DNA from: Deltaproteobacteria bacterium
Lineage (GTDB): Bacteria; Myxococcota_A; Polyangia; Haliangiales; SHYZ01
Reading direction: 5' to 3'
Assembly: GCA_016210055.1 (NCBI GenBank)
Contig: JACQUZ010000174.1
Span: 1-38,915 of the forward strand
DNA length: 38,915 nt
The position numbers and the translations under genes were made by a program. Positions 8,472 to 15,864 of this stretch are shown here, one piece after another. Each line of letters starts with the position of its first letter. The stretch's first letter is position 1. The notes beneath the pieces are model-generated. The model saw only the letters and a list, made by a program, of their open reading frames with translations. It was not told the origin of the DNA and ran no database searches.

Positions 8472-10022
8472 ATGCGTTGGTCCCAAGCGATCGCCGAGGC
8501 GATGGACAACCAGTCGCTGCTCCTCGCCGCCGGTCTCATCCTCACGATCGCCGTAACGAGGCTCGCCCCTCGCGAGCAGCGCCCCCGCCTGCGTGGGCCC
8601 ATCGGGCTGACCGTTCTGCACGTGATCCTCGTGCCGATCGCCGCTGCGTTTCGTGATCACGTCGGAACCGTGTACCGGGACGTGCGGCTCCCTTGCCTCA
8701 TCTTCGGCGCCCTGGCCGGAATCAGCATGGCCGGGACCGTGCTTTTCTCCGTGCTTTTGCCGCTCTTGCGCCTGCGTACCCCTCGGATCCTGCAGGACGT
8801 CCTAGGCGCCGGGGCGTCCCTACTGGCGGTGTTCGCGATCGCGACCCGTTCTGGCTATAACCTGTCCGGGCTCATCGCCACCTCGGCCGTTCTCACGGCG
8901 GTCATCGGCTTCTCGCTCCAAGATACCCTGGGAAACATCATGGGAGGGCTCGCCCTCCAGATGGACAACTCGATCAAGGTCGGTGACTGGATCAAGATCG
9001 GTGATTTGTCCGGCCGGGTGAGCGAGATCCGGTGGCGCTATACGGCCATCGAGACGCGCAACTGGGAAACGGTCATCGTCCCGAACAGCGTGCTCATGAA
9101 GGGGCAGGTGATGGTCCTCGGGAGGCGGACCGGTCAGCCGCTGAAGTGGAGGCGCTGGGTCTATTTCAACGTGGACTTCCGCTACCAACCCCCGGATGTC
9201 ATCAGCGCGGTCTTGGAGGCGCTGGATGGGGCGCCGATCGAGCACGTGGCGCGCGATCCGGCGCCGAGCTGCATTCTCATGGACCTCCACGAGAGCTATG
9301 GCCGCTATGCGGTCCGCTACTGGCTCACCGATCTGGCGCCGGACGATCCGACGGACAGCGAGGTGAGGACCCGCGTCTACTTCGCGCTCAAGCGAGCCGG
9401 GATTCCCCTGTCCATCCCGGCGCACGCGATATTCATGACCGAGGAGACCACGCAGCGCCGGGCCGAGAAGTCCCGCGCGGATCACGACCGGCGGATCGCT
9501 GCTCTGAGCAACGTGGATCTGTTCAGTCACCTCCCTGCGCCCGAGCTGCATGAGCTCGCGGACGAGCTCAGGTACGCCCCGTTTGCCCGCGGGGAGACGT
9601 TGACCCGTCAAGGGGCGGAAGCCCACTGGCTCTACATGATCGTGGAAGGGGAGGTGTCAGTTCGGGTGTCCGTGGACGGGGGGCTCGAGCGGGAGGTCGC
9701 TCGCCTGCGCCAGGGGAACTTCTTCGGCGAGATGTCCCTCATGACGGGCGAGCGGCGCTCGGCGACGGTCGTGGCGACAACCGACGTCGAGTGCTATCGA
9801 TTGGAAAAGGCATCGTTCCAGGAGGCCTTGCGAAAGAGGCCCGAGCTCGCCGAGGAGGTCGCCGAGATCCTTGCCAAGCGCCGCGTCGAGCTCGCGGCGG
9901 TCAAGGAAGGCCTGGACTTGGAGGCGCAGAGGTCGCGCCTGCTTGCGGCCAAGAGCGATCTCCTGGGAAGGATCCGCGACTTTTTCGGACTTTCCGAGGA
10001 CGAGCGGCGGGTGGTGGGATAG
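8472..10022 (+). CDS. MscS-family mechanosensitive channel with C-terminal cyclic-nucleotide-binding domain
   Basis: The product has about 516 residues. Three or four hydrophobic helices (about residues 10-160) lead into the MscS pore helix and beta domain: GLIATSAVLTAVIGFSLQDT followed by NIMGGLAL, then VGDWIKIGDLSG and VPNSVLMKG. A cytoplasmic alpha/beta section follows. The C-terminal 140 residues form a cNMP-binding domain with an intact phosphate-binding cassette (FFGEMSLMTGERRSATV, with the key Glu and Arg), then a helical tail. Such proteins are known as bacterial cyclic-nucleotide-gated channels that have largely lost mechanosensitivity. A TTG at 8457 is an alternative start that would overlap the kinase stop. 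ATG 8472 is preferred. The tight link to the upstream kinase suggests the channel is its effector or substrate; that is inference. Confidence 0.93.
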   Translation: MRWSQAIAEAMDNQSLLLAAGLILTIAVTRLAPREQRPRLRGPIGLTVLHVILVPIAAAFRDHVGTVYRDVRLPCLIFGALAGISMAGTVLFSVLLPLLRLRTPRILQDVLGAGASLLAVFAIATRSGYNLSGLIATSAVLTAVIGFSLQDTLGNIMGGLALQMDNSIKVGDWIKIGDLSGRVSEIRWRYTAIETRNWETVIVPNSVLMKGQVMVLGRRTGQPLKWRRWVYFNVDFRYQPPDVISAVLEALDGAPIEHVARDPAPSCILMDLHESYGRYAVRYWLTDLAPDDPTDSEVRTRVYFALKRAGIPLSIPAHAIFMTEETTQRRAEKSRADHDRRIAALSNVDLFSHLPAPELHELADELRYAPFARGETLTRQGAEAHWLYMIVEGEVSVRVSVDGGLEREVARLRQGNFFGEMSLMTGERRSATVVATTDVECYRLEKASFQEALRKRPELAEEVAEILAKRRVELAAVKEGLDLEAQRSRLLAAKSDLLGRIRDFFGLSEDERRVVG

Positions 10023-10045
10023 CGATTTTCAGCGTGACTTCTCCT

Positions 10046-10079
10046 CAAATCGGCGTTCTCCACAAATCGGACAAATCGG
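10046..10079 (+). repeat. Three direct copies of CAAATCGG
   Basis: CAAATCGG occurs at 10046-10053, 10063-10070 and 10072-10079. The first and third copies continue into a longer shared stretch (CAAATCGGCG then TTCTCC or TCCTCC). The repeats end nine bases before a TTGACA, so they could be regulator-binding sites for the SCP2 / racemase pair. They could equally be a local duplication. Confidence 0.4.
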
Positions 10080-10087
10080 CGTCCTCC

Positions 10088-10116
10088 TTGACACCCCCTG
10101 ACGCGTCGTGTTACGC
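10088..10116 (+). promoter_or_regulatory. Possible housekeeping promoter for the SCP2 / racemase genes
   Basis: A perfect TTGACA (10088-10093) is followed at 17 bases by TTACGC (10111-10116). The -10 match is poor, so this rests mainly on the -35 box and its placement about 50 bases before the strong ribosome-binding site. Confidence 0.3.
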
Positions 10117-10150
10117 CCAGACCTCGACCTACGAGTCATTGGACTCTTCG

Positions 10151-10156
10151 AGGAGG
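10151..10156 (+). promoter_or_regulatory. Strong Shine-Dalgarno AGGAGG fixing the SCP2 gene start
   Basis: A perfect AGGAGG lies 8 bases before ATG 10165. The reading frame is open further upstream (to a GTG at 10108), but this site decides for the shorter protein, which also begins right where the SCP2 fold should begin. Confidence 0.8.
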
Positions 10157-10164
10157 ACGGCCGA

Positions 10165-10515
10165 ATGACGCTTCCGCAGGACGCCAAGCAGCTCTTTGAC
10201 GAAATGATTCCCGCTGCGCTTTCCAAGTTCCCTGATCGAGCCAAGGAAGTGGGCGCGGTCTACGCGTTCAAGATCACGGGGGATGGGGGCGGCGAGTGGA
10301 CGGTCGATCTGGTGAGTAGCCCTCCGACCTGCATCGCCGGTGACTCGGGCAAGGCGCAGTGCTCGATCGAAGTCGCGCACGACGATTTCAAGCAGATGCT
10401 CGCCAACCCCGCCATGGGAATGCAGCTCTTCTTTCAGGGGAAACTTCGTGTGAACGGCGACCCCATGCTCGCCACCAAGCTCCAGCAGTTCTTCCAGCTC
10501 GCCAGCGATAACTAA
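10165..10515 (+). CDS. SCP2 sterol-carrier-type lipid-binding domain protein
   Basis: This small cytoplasmic protein of 116 residues is a single SCP2 domain. It has an amphipathic first helix with QLFDEMIPAAL, a beta sheet with AVYAFKITGDGGGEWTVDL, then IEVAHDDFKQMLANPAMGMQLFFQGKLRVNGDPMLATKLQQFF. This GKLRVNGDP-type helix and turn is the family signature. SCP2 domains bind fatty acyl or sterol-like lipids in a hydrophobic tunnel and present them to enzymes. The next gene, 23 bases on, encodes an AMACR-type acyl-CoA racemase, so the pair probably works on branched or sterol-derived acyl-CoAs. The start is set by the AGGAGG at 10151-10156. Confidence 0.88.
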   Translation: MTLPQDAKQLFDEMIPAALSKFPDRAKEVGAVYAFKITGDGGGEWTVDLVSSPPTCIAGDSGKAQCSIEVAHDDFKQMLANPAMGMQLFFQGKLRVNGDPMLATKLQQFFQLASDN

Positions 10516-10538
10516 TACTTGCCCCATAGGGGGTTCCC

Positions 10539-11666
10539 ATGACTGCAAGAAAGCCACTCGAGGGTATTCTCGTCCTCGATCTCAGTCGTCTTCTGCCCGG
10601 ACCCTTCTTGACCATGACCCTCTCGGACCTTGGCGCAGAGGTCATTAAGGTCGAAGATCCGCGTGGGGGAGATTACCTTCGCACGCTTCCCCCGGCGAAG
10701 CACGGCTTGAGCGGTCGCTTCCTCGCCGTGAACCGAAACAAGCGCTCCATGGCTCTGGACCTCAAGTCGCCTGAAGGGCGTGACGCTTTCCTCAAGCTCA
10801 CCGAAACGGCGGACGTGGTCGTCGAGAGCTTTCGCCCAGGTGTCATGGACAAGCTGGGCGTGGGATGGAACGCCCTCTCTGGCCGAAACCCACGCCTCGT
10901 CCTCTGCTCCATTTCGGGATTTGGGCAGGACGGGCCGTACCGTGACCGTGCTGGGCATGACCTCAATTACCTCGCCCTCGCCGGGGTTCTCGCCATGAGC
11001 GGGGAACGCGGTGGACCGCCGCGCATGCCGGGACTGCAAATCGCTGACCTGGCAGGTGGCGCCCTCTGGGCCGCCGTCGGGATCCTCGCCGCCCTCGTCG
11101 GTCGTGGCAAAACGGGCGTGGGACGCCACGTCGACATCTCCATGACCGAAGGGGCCCTCGCCCTCCTTGCGCCGGAAATCGGCAACCTTGGATTTACCCC
11201 CGACGGACACGTGCCCAGCCGCGGGACCGAAAGCTTGAACGGCGGCCTCGCGGTCTACGGCATCTACCGCACGAAGGACAACAAGTACTTCTCGGTGGCG
11301 GCGCTCGAGCCGAAGTTCTACATGGCCTTTTGCGAAGCCATTGGTCGCAACCCGGACCTCGCCGACCTCGTGGCCCCGCCGGACAAGCAGGACGAGATCC
11401 GCGCCCAGATCCAGGCCGTCTTCAGCCAGAAAACCCGCGCCGAGTGGGAGGATGTCTTCGCCCGGGTCGACGCTTGCTGTGAGCCGGTCCTCGAGGTTGA
11501 CGAAGTCCTTTCGCATCCCCTGCATGCGGCCCGTCGCGTCTTCTTCTCCATGGAGCAGCCAGGCGTGGGATCGGTGACCCAAGTGCGCACGCCCGTCGGT
11601 GAGCCCACGGCGACTCGCCCAGCGCCTGGGCTCGGCGAGCACTCATCAGAAGTCCTTGGGCGGTGA
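10539..11666 (+). CDS. CaiB/BaiF family III CoA-transferase fold, alpha-methylacyl-CoA racemase-like
   Basis: The enzyme has 375 residues. Its N-terminus, LEGILVLDLSRLLPGPF followed by DLGAEVIKVEDP, is the classic family III opening. The catalytic Asp lies in GHDLNYLALAGVLA, the GHDxxY form seen in alpha-methylacyl-CoA racemases rather than formyl- or carnitine-CoA transferases. ISGFGQDGPYRDRAGHD and the downstream PGLQIADLAGGALWAA helix support this. AMACR inverts the 2-methyl centre of branched acyl-CoAs before beta-oxidation. A GGGGG stretch lies just before ATG 10539. It is cotranscribed with the SCP2 gene. Racemase is the favoured reading, but a CoA-transferase activity cannot be excluded without an assay. 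Confidence 0.9.
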   Translation: MTARKPLEGILVLDLSRLLPGPFLTMTLSDLGAEVIKVEDPRGGDYLRTLPPAKHGLSGRFLAVNRNKRSMALDLKSPEGRDAFLKLTETADVVVESFRPGVMDKLGVGWNALSGRNPRLVLCSISGFGQDGPYRDRAGHDLNYLALAGVLAMSGERGGPPRMPGLQIADLAGGALWAAVGILAALVGRGKTGVGRHVDISMTEGALALLAPEIGNLGFTPDGHVPSRGTESLNGGLAVYGIYRTKDNKYFSVAALEPKFYMAFCEAIGRNPDLADLVAPPDKQDEIRAQIQAVFSQKTRAEWEDVFARVDACCEPVLEVDEVLSHPLHAARRVFFSMEQPGVGSVTQVRTPVGEPTATRPAPGLGEHSSEVLGR

Positions 11667-11702
11667 GAGCGGGGACCTGCGGCACTCCGAATGATGTGGG
11701 AC

Positions 11703-12101
11703 CTACCGAGTCTGATCGGGCGAGCGCCCTGTGAGGCGTGCGATCTCGCGGCGGAATTCGCGTAGCTCAAACGGCTTGGCGATGAACGCGCAGCACCCGG
11801 CCTCGAGGGCGGCATGCTCTTCGTCTTTCATCACGTTTGCCGACACTGCCGCGACCGGGATGCCGGCGATCTCTGGGTCGGAGGATGCCTTGAGCCGGCG
11901 CGCGATTTCGAAGCCGTTCACGTCGGGCACGTCCAAGTCCACCAGGACCAGCGCTGGCTTCTCCCGGTAGATCATCTCGAGCCCGGTTTGACCGTCGAGC
12001 GCGCCCACGACGCGATACTGCCCCGTCGCTTCGAGAACGCGAGCGACCAAGTTGAGGTTCGCGGCGTTGTCTTCGATATAGATGATCTTGAGCGGGTCCA
12101 C
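11703..12101 (-). CDS. Single-domain response regulator
   Basis: This receiver-only protein has 132 residues. All key residues are present: the acidic pair in IYIEDN, phospho-acceptor Asp in LVDLDVPDVNG, the Ser switch residue in AVSAN, and Lys in AKPFEL. There is no output domain, so it acts through protein contact, as CheY- or DivK-type regulators do. The start is GTG 12101, supported by an AGGGAGA shortly before it. The open frame runs back to 12140 but that would cross into the divergent gene. It is divergent from the outer-membrane barrel gene with a 29-base gap. It could be the partner of the NtrY-like kinase of that operon, but this is only proximity. Confidence 0.9.
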   Translation of the reverse strand: MDPLKIIYIEDNAANLNLVARVLEATGQYRVVGALDGQTGLEMIYREKPALVLVDLDVPDVNGFEIARRLKASSDPEIAGIPVAAVSANVMKDEEHAALEAGCCAFIAKPFELREFRREIARLTGRSPDQTR

Positions 12102-12130
12102 GGCTGCTCTCCCTACACGATCCCAAGACA

Positions 12131-13555
12131 ATGCTAGCATCTTTCTCGATGAGGAATCTCGGGTTGCTCGTCGGCCTCGTGGCGTACCAGGTTTTGGGTG
12201 GGCAAGCCCGCGCCACTCCTTTAGGCCTACCTGATGCGACGATCGACGAGGACCTGGAGCTCGACGAGGACCCGGGAAAGGCGGAGGCCATCCGCAAGGC
12301 TTCCGAGGGGGATGTGAGCTTCGGCCCGGTGATTGAAATCGAGCGCGTGGTGATCTCCGGGGTCAGGCGAACCGATCCCCTGATCATCCGTCGGGCTCTT
12401 GGTCTTGCAGTAGGGGAAGTCCTTCGTGCCGGTGACCCGCGCCTCGGCGGCGCTTGGCTCCGGATTATGGCGCTCGGCTACTTCAGCGATGTGGCGCTAA
12501 GCCTGTCTCGAGGGACGAGGCGAGGCGCAGTGACGCTGAACGTCCAGGTAGTCGAGCGCGGCTCCATCACGTTGGACCGCATTTTCCTGGGAACCAGCGA
12601 GTCTTCCCCGATTTGGGCGGGCATCGACATCGGGGACGCCAATGTCTTCGGGTCTGGAGTGGGCGTGTCGGTCGCCGTCGTCTGGACCATGGAAGGTGAC
12701 TCGGCCGACCTGCCAGGGGCAGATCCACAGCTCGCGCTGCGCTTCCGCACGGGCGTCCGAAACCTGCACGGCGGCCCGATTTCCCTGCACGCTGCCTTCC
12801 TTTATGACGACGCCAGTGAGCCGGTCCCCTTGGGGAGCGGGTTCCGAATCGTCCCCTACGAGCGCGCCGGCGGCATTGCCGGCGGGAGCGTCGAGATCCG
12901 CCCGCGCTTGCGCCTCCTTTGCGAGATCAGGGTGGAGCGTACAGCGGGAACGGACCTCGGCGGGACAATCATGTCCGCGACCGCGGGGATCGAGCACGAC
13001 ACGCGCGTGGACCCCATTCTACCGGTGAGGGGGCATTACGCGTGGCTCTCCGCCGAGCCCACCCTTTTCGACCATGGGCCCGCAGGCGGCTACGTTCGCC
13101 TCATGGCCCGCGTGGGACGGTGGATTCCTGTTCGAGGAATCCGCCACGTCGTGTCGGTGCACGGCCGCGCGGGCATGATTCTCGGGGACGCGCCGTTCTT
13201 CGAGCGCTTCTACGCCACCGACTGGAATCGGCTCCTGCCGCCGCGCGCCTTGGACCTCCTCGTCTCGACAAGAGCGTCCCCCGACTTCCTGGGCACCGGT
13301 GTGGGCAAGGTACACCAGGGCGACTACGCGGTGGCCGCTGACGCCGAGTATTCCTATCGACTGTTCCGTCGTCGTGGACGCATCCACGGCGGAGACCTGT
13401 TTGCCGGGGCTGGCCTCTTCGGCCTTGGACCCCGTCCCGAAGGTGGCCACGGCTTGCCCATCGGACTCATGTTCGACGCGGGGCTTCGGCTCGACACCGA
13501 GATCGGCATTTTCGAGCTCAGCTTCGCCAATGCGCTCGGGCGGGTCAGGTTCTGA
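12131..13555 (+). CDS. Outer-membrane beta-barrel protein with one POTRA domain (BamA/TamA/Omp85-like)
   Basis: The product has 474 residues. A signal peptide (MRNLGLLVGLVAYQVLGGQARA) is followed by an acidic linker and one POTRA-like domain (about 65-145: IERVVISGVRRTDPLIIRRAL, then an ALGYFSDVALSL helix-strand). The rest (about 150-474) is barrel-like, with alternating beta strands, many Gly and aromatic residues, and DANVFGSGVG near the start as in Omp85 barrels. The protein ends on Phe (GRVRF), typical of outer-membrane proteins. True BamA has five POTRAs, so this is a short relative of unknown cargo. The start could instead be ATG 12149. It overlaps the next gene by one base (TGATG). Confidence 0.82.
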   Translation: MLASFSMRNLGLLVGLVAYQVLGGQARATPLGLPDATIDEDLELDEDPGKAEAIRKASEGDVSFGPVIEIERVVISGVRRTDPLIIRRALGLAVGEVLRAGDPRLGGAWLRIMALGYFSDVALSLSRGTRRGAVTLNVQVVERGSITLDRIFLGTSESSPIWAGIDIGDANVFGSGVGVSVAVVWTMEGDSADLPGADPQLALRFRTGVRNLHGGPISLHAAFLYDDASEPVPLGSGFRIVPYERAGGIAGGSVEIRPRLRLLCEIRVERTAGTDLGGTIMSATAGIEHDTRVDPILPVRGHYAWLSAEPTLFDHGPAGGYVRLMARVGRWIPVRGIRHVVSVHGRAGMILGDAPFFERFYATDWNRLLPPRALDLLVSTRASPDFLGTGVGKVHQGDYAVAADAEYSYRLFRRRGRIHGGDLFAGAGLFGLGPRPEGGHGLPIGLMFDAGLRLDTEIGIFELSFANALGRVRF

Positions 13556-14199
13556 TGCGCGTCATGTCCATGCTCACGCTTGCGCTCACCCTTGCGCCGG
13601 TTCGAGCGTGGGCCGATGAGCCGAGAGCGGTGGGGGCGAGGAGGCTCGAGATCCATGAGCGCGGCCACAAGCTCACGGTTTCGGGCACGTTCACCGACGT
13701 GTTCGATCAGGTCCTCCTCGAGCGCCTGTCGAGCGGCTTCGCCACGACCATCCTCGTGCGTGCGTATCTCTTCCGCAAGGGACAAAGGGCGCCGATTTCT
13801 CAGTCCGCGGCCACGGTTCGCGTGATCTACGACCTCTGGGACGAAGCGTACCTGGTCCAAGTCCGTGACCCTACGGGGGAGCGCAATTCCCGGCACGCCA
13901 CGAGGGCAGAGGCCTTGAGGACCGCGACCTCACTCCAGGGCTTCCCGATAGCTGACCTGTCGGTCGTTGGGCTTGGGGTTTCGCACCAACTTGCCGTGAT
14001 CGTGGAGGTGAACCCGCTCTCGCAAGAAGTGATCGCCGACGTCCGACGCTGGCTTGCCCGTCCCAGCGCAGGAACGTCACTGGCCGGGCGATCTTCCTTT
14101 TTTGGATCCTTCGTTTCTGTACTTGTGAACCCGAAGATCGAGGAGGCGGAGAGCACGTTGCGCTTCCGCTCGCAGTGGTTCACGAGAGGGGCCAAGTGA
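13555..14199 (+). CDS. DUF4390 family exported protein
   Basis: The protein has 214 residues and a signal peptide ending near APVRAWA. The body is beta-rich, and the C-terminal FGSFVSVLVNPKIEEAESTLRFRSQWF is the recognisable DUF4390 ending. The function is not known, but in many proteobacteria DUF4390 genes sit immediately before ntrY, as here, so a periplasmic or envelope role linked to the kinase is likely. It starts inside the stop of the barrel gene and overlaps the kinase start by four bases, so all three are one translationally coupled operon. Confidence 0.85.
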   Translation: MRVMSMLTLALTLAPVRAWADEPRAVGARRLEIHERGHKLTVSGTFTDVFDQVLLERLSSGFATTILVRAYLFRKGQRAPISQSAATVRVIYDLWDEAYLVQVRDPTGERNSRHATRAEALRTATSLQGFPIADLSVVGLGVSHQLAVIVEVNPLSQEVIADVRRWLARPSAGTSLAGRSSFFGSFVSVLVNPKIEEAESTLRFRSQWFTRGAK

Positions 14200-15662
14200 A
14201 TCCAAGGTGGCCGCGGCTTGGCTTGACCGGCAAGGTCGTCTTCTTGCTGCTGGTCGTCACGGCGGTCCCGATCGTGGTGTCAGCGGTGTTCATTGGTGAG
14301 ATCGCCCGCGTCGCCCAGAACGTGGCCGACGGCGAGGTGGAGCGTCTTCGCTTGCCCCTCGAGCGGGCGGCCGAAGCCTACCGATTGGCCATCTCGGCAC
14401 AAAAAACCGCGTTCCGCCAAGCTGCCATGAGCATCGCCTTGAACGGAGCCCTGCGCAGCGGGTGCGCCGATGGTGCCCAGGTGATGCCCGCGTTCGGCAC
14501 GCTCATGGACGAGCATGCGGCGCTCTCGCGCATCGAGCTCCTGGACGCTCATGGAAGCTCCCTTGGAGCCAAGGAGCGTGACATGCGCCAGCCGGTCAGG
14601 CGCTGGGCGATCACGCAGCCGCTCTCGGGAACCACGTGCCAGGTGGTGTTGACGTTCGCCGTTTCGGCGAAGCTGTTCGAGGAGCAGGCGGAGCTGGGTG
14701 AGGTGCTGGGTGCCTCGAGGGCAAGGGCGAAGGTGAGGCGCACGCTCCCCGACTCGTACCGCAATGCTTTTGTCGCCGTGGTCGCGATCGTCATGTTGGC
14801 CACCTTTGGCGTGGCCATCCTGGTTGCCCGCAGGGCGACACGCCGGATTGGCCGCTTGGCTCTGGCCACCCAGCGGGTGCGCAAAGGGGACCTGGACGTG
14901 CAGGTGTCCCCGAGCTTACCGAGCGCACGTGGGGGTGACGAGATCGACGCCCTGGCGGTCAATTTCGACGAGATGGTGGTCAAGCTCCGCAAGTCGCGGG
15001 CGGAGATCGAGTACCTGCAGAAGATCGGTGCGTGGCAGGAGGTCGCGCGCCGTCTCGCGCATGAGATCAAGAATCCCCTCACGCCGATCCAGCTCGCCGT
15101 CCAGCAGCTCCACTCGAAGTACGACGGCAAGGACGAGCGGTACGAGCGACTCCTCGAGGAAGCGCGCGCCATCGTCACCGAGGAGATCGCTAGCTTGAGG
15201 CGCCTGGTCGACACGTTTCGTGGCCTCGCCTCGCTCCCCCGGGTCGAACCGTCCCCTGTCGACCTGGCGCAAGTCGTGGGTGAGGCCGCCCGTGAAGTGC
15301 CCTTCACGTCCCGCGCGCCCGCGGAAAAGGTCGTGATCTCCGCCGACCGGCAGCTTCTTCGACGCGTAATCGTCAACCTGGTCGAAAACGCGCGCGAGGC
15401 CGGAGCCAAGGAGGTGGTCGTGGCTTGGCACCGTGCCCCCGACCACGCGTGCCTTCTCGTCGACGACGATGGTCCGGGCGTGCCTTCACATCTTCGTGAC
15501 CGGCTGTTCGATCCGTACGTGACGACCAAGGGGCAGGGGACAGGGCTCGGGTTGGCGATCGCGAAGAAGACAATCTTGGATCACGGGGGAGAGATAGCCC
15601 TCTCCTCGGCCGCATCACCACTCGGTGGTGCGCGTTTTGAAATCAAGCTGTTGGTTGGCTAG
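14196..15662 (+). CDS. NtrY-like membrane sensor histidine kinase
   Basis: The product has 488 residues and starts at GTG 14196, preceded by GAGAGGGG and overlapping the DUF4390 stop by four bases. It has a transmembrane helix (about 15-37), a periplasmic sensor region of about 150 residues containing two Cys, and a second helix (about 196-218). A HAMP domain follows, then a HisKA box with RRLAHEIKNPLTPIQLAVQQL (phospho-accepting His) and an HATPase domain with NLVENAREAG, DDDGPGVP and GQGTGLGLAIAK. The HEIKNPLTPI box is typical of NtrY. No NtrX-type regulator follows. The stop codon TAG lies in the left end of the MITE-like element, so the last residues may have been altered by insertion. 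Confidence 0.93.
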   Translation: MNPRWPRLGLTGKVVFLLLVVTAVPIVVSAVFIGEIARVAQNVADGEVERLRLPLERAAEAYRLAISAQKTAFRQAAMSIALNGALRSGCADGAQVMPAFGTLMDEHAALSRIELLDAHGSSLGAKERDMRQPVRRWAITQPLSGTTCQVVLTFAVSAKLFEEQAELGEVLGASRARAKVRRTLPDSYRNAFVAVVAIVMLATFGVAILVARRATRRIGRLALATQRVRKGDLDVQVSPSLPSARGGDEIDALAVNFDEMVVKLRKSRAEIEYLQKIGAWQEVARRLAHEIKNPLTPIQLAVQQLHSKYDGKDERYERLLEEARAIVTEEIASLRRLVDTFRGLASLPRVEPSPVDLAQVVGEAAREVPFTSRAPAEKVVISADRQLLRRVIVNLVENAREAGAKEVVVAWHRAPDHACLLVDDDGPGVPSHLRDRLFDPYVTTKGQGTGLGLAIAKKTILDHGGEIALSSAASPLGGARFEIKLLVG

Positions 15663-15842
15663 CACTACTGCGTCACTTCCACGCCGTCGCGAGAGCGCAG
15701 CCCGCCGCGGCAGATCGCGGCGGCGCCCGGAGCGAGCGACGAAGGCGTGCTGAAGCACGCAGAGGAGCGAGCGAGGACGCACGGCGCGAGATGCCCGGCG
15801 GATGCGCTCGCAGCAGGCGGGGAAGTGACGCAGTAGTGCTAG
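15659..15842. mobile_element. MITE-like element, 184 bp with perfect 22-bp terminal inverted repeats
   Basis: The left arm (15659-15680) and right arm (15821-15842) are exact reverse complements, beginning CTAGCACTACTGCGTCACTT on each strand. Inside are further symmetric parts: an 8-bp stem CCGCCGCG/CGCGGCGG (15702-15709, 15716-15723), a 7-bp hairpin GCGTGCT/AGCACGC (15745-15760), and an 11-bp direct repeat GGAGCGAGCGA on both sides of that hairpin (15729-15739, 15764-15774). No transposase is encoded. Both ends are CTAG, which fits TA target duplication (IS630-type) or YTAR (IS5-type). The whole would fold into one long RNA hairpin and may end transcription of the kinase operon. Confidence 0.7.
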
Positions 15843-15864
15843 TACCCCGCCACTCGACGTGCAT

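Noticed and set aside
10512..11642. 376-codon minus-strand frame
   Set aside because: It is antisense to the racemase-like gene and shows no domain.
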